Shown piece after piece: positions 16,521 to 24,506 of a DNA stretch of 50,625 nt (its first letter is position 1; each line of letters begins with the position of its first letter). Both the position numbers and the translations under genes were made by a program. The DNA is from Methylobacterium goesingense. Lineage in GTDB: Bacteria > Pseudomonadota > Alphaproteobacteria > Rhizobiales > Beijerinckiaceae. A model generated the notes under the pieces. It was not told the DNA's origin, did not search any database, and was given only the letters and a program-made list of their open reading frames with translations. The DNA is taken from contig NZ_BPQL01000061.1 in NCBI RefSeq assembly GCF_022179225.1, positions 1 through 50,625 on the forward strand, given 5' to 3'.

Positions 16521-18885
16521 AGCAAAAATCATCGACGAGACATATTCAGTGATTTTGTTTCTATTCGGAAACGGCTTCTCCCTTTGAGGCAACCGGTGGG
16601 CGGAATATCTCGGTAAATATTTCTGATAACTCACAAATACGATTTTCTGCAAGAGGAGCACTTATTTTTGCGAGATCATCTTTGCTTTTTACAAGTTCAA
16701 TAGCCAGCAATGCGCGCTGAGGTTTTTGACCGTTTTCGGCTCCAGCTGGATAATAGTCTTCAATAGCGCCCCGAGTTAGAATGCAAATCCCAGCATCTCT
16801 CAGGCCATCTATCAAAGGTAGAAGATATCTGCGTGCCTCCTCATCTTCACGACAGACATTAATACGAGCGATGTCTTCCTCCCAAGTAAAGAGTCCATCA
16901 AATATTTATATTTGATTCTGATCAATATGCCCTGTTTCCTGAATTTTTCTGAGAATTTCCTTTGATTTATAGTACCTATCTTTAAAACTAGACGTATATA
17001 TCTTGTCTCTAATTTTTCGGGCGCTTGGTTCTGCTTTGGTCCCTAAATCCTTGATTCGCCGATCGATACCAATAATGGCACGTGCTCTTACTTCAGTGAG
17101 AGCAGCAGGAGCGCCCAGGTGATGATAACCTTCGAAAATTGCGTCCAGATCAGCCACGACTTTTACTGGAAGTCCGAAAGACTCGAAAAACCGTCGAAAT
17201 TTAGCAAAATTACCTTTCCCGGAAACACGTACTAACGACATGCATCTGGACTCGAAGCACCATTCTTCATTCAAGATTTTTGCAGTATGCTTACAATAAA
17301 AATCATCCGATTCACCCTCAAATAATACCACACCCCTGCTGAAAAAGGCTGCATCAGTGTTCTCGAATTTTGTTAAACGAAAAACCTCCGCCTTGTCGGC
17401 ATCGAGATTGAGGTTAATCGGATAAAGACGCCCCACAGGTTTTGGTGTGGCAGCCTCTTTGGATACCCGTATGAAATTTGCTGTAACGCCAGGCTCGAAA
17501 AATATAGGCGAGTGAGTTGTAACCACTACCTGATTACTGTCGCTGATCTTCGCCAAGGTTTTAAACAAAATCCGCTGGGAGCGGGGATGCAAATAAAGTT
17601 CGGGTTCTTCAAATAAGAAGATCAGAGGACGCCGGGTTGCAATAATTCCTTCTATCTCAGGTTGTGGTATAACTGAAAGTTCTCGATGTCTGACGTATGT
17701 TTGTAGAAGCGCGAATGTAAGGGATCTTTTAATTCCATCGCCTTTGTTGTCGATTAAATCTCTCGATCCATCGTCAATATAGATCTGAGCAGCGCTAAGG
17801 ATAGTCTTTAACTCAGGCGGGGGAACGCTGAGTTCTAATTTAATGGCGGGAAAATTGTCTTGAAGGAAGCCTTGTATTGTTCCTTCCAGGATTTTGACTG
17901 TGTCATGGCGGTGGTCTGTAAATCCATCACCTTCGTCGATACGGTTAAGTAGCATATTTAAGGAGCTTAATGACTCCTGTATATTCGCAAGTTCGGAAGC
18001 AAGGCCTTCGAGTAAGAGGCCCATTAAGCGGCCAAAAGGTGTGGACTGTGTTGTCTTCAGGTCGTCAATTAGGTTTTTCACTGCCGGAATATAGATTGGC
18101 TCAGGCAACAAATTTCTTATTGAACTGCCCATACCTGTCGGAAGCGGGCCCTCAATCATTTCATGTTGATCAGCAGGCAGAGCCGCTATCTGAGCCTTCA
18201 GAAACTCTTTCGCCGCACCAACGTTCATGTTTTCTGGTGCGCTTGGCGCAAATTCCGGATAGTTCTCTGTAATTGATTGTTTGACGGCTGAGCCGCGTTT
18301 TCCCTGCAGGGCTGTAGAAATAGCTTGATCGCGGAAGCGTTCGTCTCGTGGTGTTCTACGCAACGCCATGGTTACGCATTTTTCATTTGGCGGATATCTA
18401 ACGATTAATTGAAGCTTCTCGTCGGTAATAATGTCGCTAATTTTATCTCGCTGTTCAGGGGTTAACCTTAATAAGTCTCCAGAAGATATATTGATGAATG
18501 TGAGTTTGAATTCTACAGTGTTCTGAGGGTTGTAGTACAAGCTAAGCGGAAGCGTTCCGGAACGATCAAGGGCCGATACAACACTCTGTAGAATCGAAGA
18601 CTTTCCAGAATTGTTTTCACCTACTAAGCAGTCGAAGCTCCCAAATTGGACAAGAGCACTTTTAAGCCCCTTGAATTGGTAATTTCGATCTGTTCAATTT
18701 TCACGTTTCCTACCCCTTGATTCGCTGGCTTATTAAAAACGAGGGTAGCCCGACGGAAGCATTTATTGCAACCACAGTTTGAATTTAATTTGTCTAAATT
18801 CTTGTGCGCGAGTCGAATTTATAGAAGTATTAATTTTATAATACCGCGATCTATTGATGATAAAAATGCATGCCTTTAGCAATCT
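16521..18885. other. AT-rich genomic island
   Basis: Base composition drops sharply between the end of the CoA-binding gene and the end of the MFS gene, visibly to around 40% G+C against about 70% on both sides. The island contains one broken OLD-family nuclease gene and about 180 bp of AT-rich non-coding DNA (18705-18885), which includes a GAATTTA/TAAATTC inverted repeat at 18781-18801. No integrase, transposase, tRNA or clear direct repeats were found at the edges. Composition alone supports horizontal acquisition. Confidence 0.75.
16561..18704 (-). pseudogene. OLD-family ATP-dependent nuclease (AAA ATPase + TOPRIM), two disabling lesions
   Basis: Overcoming-lysogenization-defect type gene: SMC-like ATPase joined to a TOPRIM nuclease, a family linked to phage defence (GajA of Gabija is a member). 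The natural start is GTG at 18704 (MKIEQIEITN, with AGGAAA upstream). After codon 10 the frame is lost; one missing base at about 18675 would restore FKGLKSALVQFGSFDCLVGE and the Walker A GENNSGKS at 18601-18624. The next part is open: signature/Walker B region IFLFEEPELYLHPRSQ, switch histidine VVTTHSPIFF, TOPRIM Glu in LFEGESDD and acidic pair in VVADLDAIF. A TAA at 16906-16908 then interrupts the same frame, which continues through WEEDIARINVCREDE and RGAIEDYYP to a stop at 16561. Repaired length would be about 714 residues. No GajB-like helicase gene is adjacent. Sequencing error could explain one lesion; two make decay more likely. Confidence 0.8.
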
Positions 18886-20202
18886 TTATTGGATCGCTTT
18901 TTCTTTTGTCTCTTGCATCAGCGCCACAGCCACAAAGCTAATCCCAGCCGCCACCGCCAAATAAAGCCCCACCCAACCCACACCACCCCACTCACTCAAC
19001 CGCTGCGCCAGGTACGGCGCAGCGGACGCCCCCAAAATTCCGGCGAGGTTGTAGGTCACGGAGGCCCCGGTGTAGCGCACGCGGGTGGGAAACAGTTCGG
19101 GCAGCAGCGCCCCCATCGGCCCGAACAGCCAGCCCATGGCGAACAGGCCGAGGCACAGGAAGCCGAGGACGAGGCCGCCCTGGCCGCTGCCGAGCATCGG
19201 GCCCATCACGAGGCCGAGGCTTGCTGTAAAGATCAGGCCGGAGAGGAGGACGGGGCGGCGGCCGTACCGGTCGGCGGCCCAGCCCGAGAGCGGGATGCCG
19301 AGGCCCATGAACAGCACGGCCACGCACTCGAAGAGCAGGAAGGTCGGCCGGGTGAAGCCCAGCGTCGCGACGCCGTAGCTGAGGGCGAACACGGTGGAGA
19401 GGTAGAACACCGCGTAGCAGGCCACCATCGCGAAGGTGCCGAGCAGTGTCGAACGGATGTACTTCGTGAAGATGACGGCCAGCGGCACCCGCTCGGGGGC
19501 GGCCTTCTCCAGGGCGGCCTTGAAGACCGGGGTCTCGGTGAGTTTGAGCCGGACATAGAGCCCGACGCCGACGAGCGCGGCCGAGGCCAGGAACGGGATG
19601 CGCCAGCCCCAGGCCTGGAAGTCGGCGGGGCTGAGCGCCAGCGCCAGCCCCAGGAAGCCGAGATTGGCGGTGATGAAGCCGACCGGGGCGCCGAGCTGCG
19701 GAAAGATGCCGTAGAGCGCGCGCCTTCCGGGCGGCGCGTTCTCCACCGCCAGCAACGCCGCCCCGCCCCACTCGCCGCCGAAGCCGACGCCCTGGCCGAA
19801 GCGCAGGACGCAGAGGGCCAGCGGCGCCCACCAGCCGGCGGTGGCATAGGAGGGCAGGCAGCCGATCAGCACCGTCGACAGGCCCATGATCATCAGGGAG
19901 GCCACCAGCGTGGCCTTGCGCCCGACCCGGTCGCCGAAATGCCCGAAGAAGGCCGCGCCCATGGGCCGGGCGATGAACGCGATGGAGAAGGTGGCGAAGG
20001 CCGCGAGCGTCTGCACCGCCGGATCGCCGGGCGGGAAGAAGATCGGCCCGATCACCAGCGCGGCGGCGGTGGCGTAGACGTAGAAGTCGTAGAACTCGAT
20101 CGCGGTGCCGACGAAGCTCGCGATGAGGATGCGCGCCGCCGGCACGGCTTCGGGGGCGGTCGTGGGGCGGGTCGCTGTCTGGCGCGTTGCTGTCTGGCTC
20201 AT
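18886..20202 (-). CDS. MFS transporter, metabolite:H+ symporter (MHS) subfamily
   Basis: 438-residue 12-helix major facilitator of the ProP/ShiA-like MHS group. Signatures: first helix IASFVGTAIEFYDFYVYATA, the loop GHFGDRVGRKATLV between helices 2 and 3, RFGQGVGFGGEWGGAALL in helix 4, and the second-half repeat GWAADRYGRRPVLLSG. Such carriers move organic acids, osmolytes or aromatic acids with protons; the substrate cannot be inferred. The frame is open to 20280; I start at the ATG at 20202 (MSQTATRQ), with 20214 a close alternative. The C-terminal codons border the AT-rich island and are noticeably A/T-rich. Confidence 0.88.
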   Translation of the reverse strand: MSQTATRQTATRPTTAPEAVPAARILIASFVGTAIEFYDFYVYATAAALVIGPIFFPPGDPAVQTLAAFATFSIAFIARPMGAAFFGHFGDRVGRKATLVASLMIMGLSTVLIGCLPSYATAGWWAPLALCVLRFGQGVGFGGEWGGAALLAVENAPPGRRALYGIFPQLGAPVGFITANLGFLGLALALSPADFQAWGWRIPFLASAALVGVGLYVRLKLTETPVFKAALEKAAPERVPLAVIFTKYIRSTLLGTFAMVACYAVFYLSTVFALSYGVATLGFTRPTFLLFECVAVLFMGLGIPLSGWAADRYGRRPVLLSGLIFTASLGLVMGPMLGSGQGGLVLGFLCLGLFAMGWLFGPMGALLPELFPTRVRYTGASVTYNLAGILGASAAPYLAQRLSEWGGVGWVGLYLAVAAGISFVAVALMQETKEKAIQ

Positions 20203-20265
20203 GGCGGGGGCCATAACCGAAGCGCGACCGGCAGGATAGCGCTGGTTTTTCGCGGTGGGCGCGAG

Positions 20266-20292
20266 TTCCCCTCCCCGCAAAGGGGGAGGGAA
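20266..20292. repeat. CTCCCC-GCAA-GGGGGAG type hairpin, copy 2
   Basis: TTCCCCTCCCC arm, GCAA loop and GGGGGAGGGAA arm in the intergenic space between the divergent MFS gene and the first sulfhydrylase gene. Same family as the hairpin after tyrS. Confidence 0.6.
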
Positions 20293-20361
20293 GACGCATC
20301 ACCCCCGCCTTGACCCCCTCTTCCGTCCGTCATAAAGAACTCACGTTCGTTTCAACGAATT

Positions 20362-20402
20362 GCGTCCTCTTCCGCCGTCCCCGGTCCGGGCGTAGAAGAC
20401 GC
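20362..20402 (+). promoter_or_regulatory. Structured leader hairpin before the first O-acetylhomoserine sulfhydrylase gene
   Basis: GCGTC(CTC)TTC pairs with GAAGACGC around an inner C/G-rich loop, giving a bulged stem of about 41 nt that ends 36 bases before the ATG. It does not match the SAM-II or other SAM-riboswitch consensus that I know upstream of met genes. Its function is open. Confidence 0.3.
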
Positions 20403-20438
20403 GCGTTGCGGGCCCGCCGGCCCGGGAGGATTTTTCCG

Positions 20439-21719
20439 ATGACCGATCGTCTGCCCGGCTTCAACACGCGGGCCATCCATGCCGGCGCGGCGCCCGATCC
20501 GACCACGGGCGCACGCGCGACCCCGATCTACCAGACCGCCTCGTTCGTGTTCGACGATGCCGAGCACGCCGCTTCGCTGTTCGGGCTCGAGGCCTTCGGC
20601 AACATCTACTCGCGCATCACCAACCCGACCAACGCGGTGCTGGAGGAGCGCGTCGCCGCGCTGGAGGGCGGCACCGCCGCCGTCGCGGTGGCCTCGGGCC
20701 ACGCCGCCGAGTTCCTGGTGATGCACGCCCTGATGCAGCCGGGCGACGAGTTCATCGCCGCCGACCGGCTCTACGGCGGCTCGATCAACCAGTTCAACCA
20801 CTCCTACAAGAACTTCGGCTGGAACGTGGTCTGGGCCAAGACCGACGACCCGGCCTCCTTCGAGGCCGCGATCACGCCGCGCACCAAGGCGATCTTCTGC
20901 GAGTCCATCGCGAATCCCGGCGGCGTCATCACCGACATCGCGGCGCTCTCGGAGATCGCCAAGCGCCACAACATTCCGCTCATCGTCGACAACACGATGG
21001 CGAGCCCCTACCTGATCCGCCCCTTCGAGCACGGGGCCGACATCGTGGTGCACTCGGCCACCAAGTTCCTCGGGGGCCACGGCAACTCCATCGGTGGCCT
21101 CGTGGTGGACGGCGGCACCTTCCCGTGGGCGGGGGACGCGCGCTTCCCCATGCTGTCGGCGCCGCGCCCCGAATATGCCGGCAAGATCCTGGCCGAGACC
21201 TTCGGCAACTTCGCGCTCGCCATCGCGGTGCGGGTGCTGGGCCTGCGCGATCTCGGACCGGCGCTCTCGCCGTTCAACGCCTTCCTGCTCCTGTCGGGCA
21301 TCGAGACCCTGCCGCTGCGCATGCAGCGCCACTGCGACAACGCGCTGGCGGTGGCGACCTTCCTGCAGAACCACCCCGCAGTGGCCTGGGTCAGCTATGC
21401 GGGCCTCGAGACCGACCGCTACCACCAGCTCGCCCGGCGCTACACGCCGAACGGCGCCGGCGCGGTGTTCACCCTCGGCCTCAAGGGCGGCTACGAGGCC
21501 GGCGTCAAGCTCGTCTCGAGCCTGACCCTGTTCTCGCACCTGGCCAATATCGGCGACACCCGCTCGCTGATCATCCACCCGGCCTCCACCACCCACCGCC
21601 AGCTCACCGACCCGCAGCGCATCGCCGCCGGGGCCGGGCCGGAGGTGGTGCGCCTCTCCGTCGGCCTCGAGGATCCACAGGATCTCATCGAGGATCTCGA
21701 CGCCGCGCTGAAGGTCTGA
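20439..21719 (+). CDS. metY: O-acetylhomoserine sulfhydrylase (aminocarboxypropyltransferase)
   Basis: 426-residue PLP enzyme of the Cys/Met metabolism family. It condenses O-acetylhomoserine with sulfide to homocysteine (or with methanethiol to methionine). Landmarks: [14 protein letters not shown] at the start, [22 protein letters not shown], the cofactor-stacking region RLYGGS, the PLP aspartate in [13 protein letters not shown], and the Schiff-base lysine in [19 protein letters not shown] before the ATG at 20439 sets the start; the open frame upstream to 20310 is leader. A paralogue lies 727 bp downstream. Confidence 0.9.
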   Translation: MTDRLPGFNTRAIHAGAAPDPTTGARATPIYQTASFVFDDAEHAASLFGLEAFGNIYSRITNPTNAVLEERVAALEGGTAAVAVASGHAAEFLVMHALMQPGDEFIAADRLYGGSINQFNHSYKNFGWNVVWAKTDDPASFEAAITPRTKAIFCESIANPGGVITDIAALSEIAKRHNIPLIVDNTMASPYLIRPFEHGADIVVHSATKFLGGHGNSIGGLVVDGGTFPWAGDARFPMLSAPRPEYAGKILAETFGNFALAIAVRVLGLRDLGPALSPFNAFLLLSGIETLPLRMQRHCDNALAVATFLQNHPAVAWVSYAGLETDRYHQLARRYTPNGAGAVFTLGLKGGYEAGVKLVSSLTLFSHLANIGDTRSLIIHPASTTHRQLTDPQRIAAGAGPEVVRLSVGLEDPQDLIEDLDAALKV

Positions 21720-21787
21720 GGCGCGTGTGTTAACGCTTCCTTTACCAAGCCGGAGCGAGGCTCCCGGGACGGTCACCGGAGGGTGCG

Positions 21788-21943
21788 ATGTCGGCCATGA
21801 GCGGGTTGGAACAGGTCAACGAAATCCTGGCGCTCTGCGGCGTCCTGGCTCTCCTGGTGGCCCTGGCGGTGGCCTGCGCGCCGCCCCTGCCGCGCCGGCG
21901 CCCGGCCCTGGCGAAACGAATGCGCGACACCGGCCGTTATTGA
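21788..21943 (+). CDS. 51-residue single-pass membrane peptide
   Basis: Short reading frame MSAMSGLEQVNEILALCG followed by a leucine/valine/alanine-rich helix (about residues 17-34) and a strongly basic tail (PRRRPALAKRMRD), so an N-out or N-in single-span protein with a positive-inside C-terminus. A strong GGAGGG ribosome binding site five bases before the ATG and GC-biased third positions argue that it is translated. It lies between the two sulfhydrylase genes and ahead of the receiver gene. No family recognised. Confidence 0.6.
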   Translation: MSAMSGLEQVNEILALCGVLALLVALAVACAPPLPRRRPALAKRMRDTGRY

Positions 21944-22005
21944 CGACACCTTCGGCGGGGCCTAGGCCCCCGTCTCACCCCTGTCGCGAGATCGTCCGGC
22001 CGCCG

Positions 22006-22410
22006 ATGACGCAGAACCCGCCAGAGAGCCACGAGTCGACAGACCTCCCCGTCGTGCTCCTCGTCGAAGATGACGGCCTGCTTCTGATGGAAGCCGCCGA
22101 CACCCTCGTGGATGCCGGCTTCGAGGTGGTGGAAGCGAGCCACGCCGACAACGCCCTCTCGGTGCTGGAAAGCCGCGACGACGTCGGTGTGCTGATGACC
22201 GACGTCGACATGCCGCGCGGCTCCATGGACGGCTTCGCGCTGGCCCGCCTCGTGGCCCATCGCTGGCCGGGCATCCCGGTCCTCGTCGTCTCCGGCATGG
22301 GCACGCCCGGCCCGAACGACATGCCCGACGGGGCGCGCTTCATCCCGAAGCCCTACGAGCCCTCGACCCTGGTCCGGACCCTGCGCGCCTTCGCCCGCCG
22401 CGCCGCCTGA
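22006..22410 (+). CDS. Single-domain response regulator (receiver only)
   Basis: 134-residue CheY-like receiver with no output domain. Acidic pocket Asp22-Asp23 (VEDDG), phospho-acceptor Asp66 in MTDVDMP, switch Ser in VVSGMG and the invariant Lys in FIPKPYEP. The DGFALARLV segment resembles the receivers that are fused to, or partnered with, HWE/hybrid kinases in rhizobiales. The frame is open further upstream to 21727, but the receiver starts at the ATG at 22006. No cognate kinase is adjacent; the LOV hybrid kinase at 33-35 kb is the nearest in the window, without evidence of a link. Confidence 0.88.
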   Translation: MTQNPPESHESTDLPVVLLVEDDGLLLMEAADTLVDAGFEVVEASHADNALSVLESRDDVGVLMTDVDMPRGSMDGFALARLVAHRWPGIPVLVVSGMGTPGPNDMPDGARFIPKPYEPSTLVRTLRAFARRAA

Positions 22411-22446
22411 CCGCTCACGCGACCTTCACACAGACGGGAGGCCCCG

Positions 22447-23742
22447 ATGGCCACCGAGACCCAGACCCATCGCTTCGCGACCCAGGCGATCCATGCCGGC
22501 GCCGCGCCCGACCCCGCCACCGGCGCCCGGATCCAGCCGATCTACTTCACCAACGGCTTCGTCTTCGAGGACACACAGCAGGCGGCCGACATCTTCGCCA
22601 TGCGGCGGACCGGGTTCTCCTACTCGCGGGGGTCGAACCCGACGGTGGCGGCCCTCGAGCGCCGCGTCGCCGCGCTGGAAGGCGCCAAGGCCGCCGTGGC
22701 GGTGGCCTCGGGCCAGTCGGCCGTGCTCATGGTGCTGATGACCCTGATGAAGAGCGGCGACGCCTACGTCGCCTCCTCGCGGCTGTTCGGCGGCTCGCTC
22801 GGCCTGATGAACCGCCTCGACGGGCGCTACGATCTCAAGCCCCAGTTCACCAAGGGCCTGACCCCGGCGGATTTCGAGGCGGCGATCACCCCGGAAACGC
22901 GGGCGATCATCTGCGAGTCGATCGTCAACCCCTGCGCCACCGTGATGGATCTGGCCGGCATCGCCGCGGTTGCGCGCCGGCACGGGCTGCCCCTCGTCGT
23001 CGACAGCACCCTCGCCTCCCCGGCCCTGATCCGGCCGATCGAGCACGGGGCCGACATCGTCATTCATTCGACCTCGAAGTTTCTCGGCGGCTCGGGCCAA
23101 ACCATCGGCGGCGTGATCTGCGATGCGGGCAAGTTCGACTGGGCCGCGATCCCCGGCCGCTACAATCTCATGAGCGAGCCCTGGGCCGATTACGACGGAC
23201 TCGTGCTCACCGAGCGCTTCCCGGACTTCGCCTTCGCGGCGGCCTGCCGCGTCTTCGGCATGCGCGAGCTCGGCCCCGGCCTGTCGCCGATGAACGCCTT
23301 CCTCACGCTCACCGGCATCGAGACCCTGCCCCTGCGGATGGAGCGGCACTGCGCGAACGCGAAGGCCGTGGCGGGCGTCCTCAAGGACCACCCTGCGGTG
23401 GCCTGGGTGAGCTACCCCGCCCTCCCCGGCCAGGAGGGCGAGGCCATGGCCGCCCGCTACGTGCCGCAGGGCCCGGGTTCGATCTTCACCGTGGCGCTCA
23501 AGGGCGGCGAGGCGGCGGCGGTCAAGTTCATCATGAGCCTGAAGCTGATCTCGCACCTCGTGAACATCGGTGAGATCAAGTCCTTGGCGATCCACCCGGC
23601 CACCACCACACACCGCCAGCTCAGCCTTGCCGACAAGGCCATCGCCAAGGTCGGCCCCGAGACGGTGCGGCTGTCGATCGGCCTGGAGAATGCCGAAGAT
23701 CTCATCGCGGACGTCGAGCAGGCCCTGGCGCAGCTCGGCTGA
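22447..23742 (+). CDS. O-acetyl/O-succinylhomoserine sulfhydrylase-family PLP enzyme, second paralogue
   Basis: 431-residue Cys/Met metabolism PLP enzyme, clearly homologous to the one at 20439 (shared [17 protein letters not shown] start, YSRGSNPTVAALERRVAALEG, lysine in IHSTSKFLGGSGQ, C-terminal SLKLISHLVNIGEIKSL). Differences along the active-site entrance (RLFGGSLGLMNRLD against [14 protein letters not shown]) suggest a different thiol or acyl donor. Could be MetZ or a second MetY; I cannot decide. GGGAGG ribosome binding site precedes the ATG. Confidence 0.88.
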   Translation: MATETQTHRFATQAIHAGAAPDPATGARIQPIYFTNGFVFEDTQQAADIFAMRRTGFSYSRGSNPTVAALERRVAALEGAKAAVAVASGQSAVLMVLMTLMKSGDAYVASSRLFGGSLGLMNRLDGRYDLKPQFTKGLTPADFEAAITPETRAIICESIVNPCATVMDLAGIAAVARRHGLPLVVDSTLASPALIRPIEHGADIVIHSTSKFLGGSGQTIGGVICDAGKFDWAAIPGRYNLMSEPWADYDGLVLTERFPDFAFAAACRVFGMRELGPGLSPMNAFLTLTGIETLPLRMERHCANAKAVAGVLKDHPAVAWVSYPALPGQEGEAMAARYVPQGPGSIFTVALKGGEAAAVKFIMSLKLISHLVNIGEIKSLAIHPATTTHRQLSLADKAIAKVGPETVRLSIGLENAEDLIADVEQALAQLG

Positions 23743-23880
23743 GCGCGTCCGGCGCGGGCGCGGGTGGCCTATGGGCCAGCTCGCCCGTTCGCGGCACCAC
23801 TGGCGCGATGATCGCTCCGTTCTACATGATCGGTCGGGTCTCGAGGCCATTCATCGACTGACGATCAGGATCGGACACCG

Positions 23881-24279
23881 ATGCCGCTCGTTCGCATCTC
23901 GCTCCTCTCCGGTAAATCCGGAGACTACATCCGGGCCATCGCGGATGGCGTTCACCAGGCGCTGATCGATGCCTACGGCGTACCACCGGGAGACCGGTTT
24001 CAGATCATCACTCAGCACGAGCCGGACAGCCTGATCTACGACGCGAATTATCTCGGCATTCGGCGGACCGCCGACATCGTGATCATACACATCGTCGCTG
24101 GAAACTGGCGCGACACCGTGACCAAGAAGCGTCTCTACGCAGCCATTGCCGACCAGCTTGCGGCGAAGCCCGGCTTGAGGCGGGAGGACGTCCAAGTGGT
24201 CCTCTCGTCGAACGAGCGCAACGAGTGGTCCTTCGGAAACGGACTCGCGTCATACGTCCAGGATACGCCGCCGACCTAA
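23881..24279 (+). CDS. Tautomerase/MIF-superfamily protein
   Basis: 132-residue protein beginning MPLVRISLLSGKS; the Pro directly after the initiator Met is the catalytic base of the 4-oxalocrotonate tautomerase superfamily. It is about twice the length of the minimal 60-residue enzymes and resembles the tautomerase_2-type group (GDYIRAIADGVHQALIDAYGV, then DRFQIITQHEP, ending NERNEWSFGNG). Substrate unknown. It stands alone between the sulfhydrylase and GGDEF-EAL genes, and 227 bp without features follows. Confidence 0.85.
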   Translation: MPLVRISLLSGKSGDYIRAIADGVHQALIDAYGVPPGDRFQIITQHEPDSLIYDANYLGIRRTADIVIIHIVAGNWRDTVTKKRLYAAIADQLAAKPGLRREDVQVVLSSNERNEWSFGNGLASYVQDTPPT

Positions 24280-24506
24280 GGCGTCTCCCTGGAGGCTTCG
24301 TCGGCTGGAGCGCACAGCGGTGTCCGCGCGTCGGGTCTCCACCTTGCGCCGGCCTCGACCGCCGAGCGGGATCGGTCGGGGAGCGCATCAGGTCTGTCGG
24401 GATGCCTCCGGGCGGGTTCGGCTCGATTCCGGGCACTGTGACCAGATCACCCGGGCACCGACCGAGGCGGGCGCTCCCGAGCGGGCTTCGGCGCCGGCAC
24501 CCCGCC

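Noticed and set aside
16561..16815. 84-residue open frame treated as an independent small gene
   Set aside because: It begins at an internal TTG, shares the frame of the upstream OLD reading frame beyond the TAA, and contains the end of the TOPRIM part (RGAIEDYYP). It is listed as part of the pseudogene.
16521..18885. A complete Gabija (GajA-GajB) system
   Set aside because: No UvrD-like helicase gene lies on either side; only a damaged OLD-type gene is present.
20281..20438. SAM-II riboswitch upstream of metY
   Set aside because: The conserved SAM-II sequence blocks and pseudoknot pattern cannot be found in this leader; only a simple hairpin is visible.
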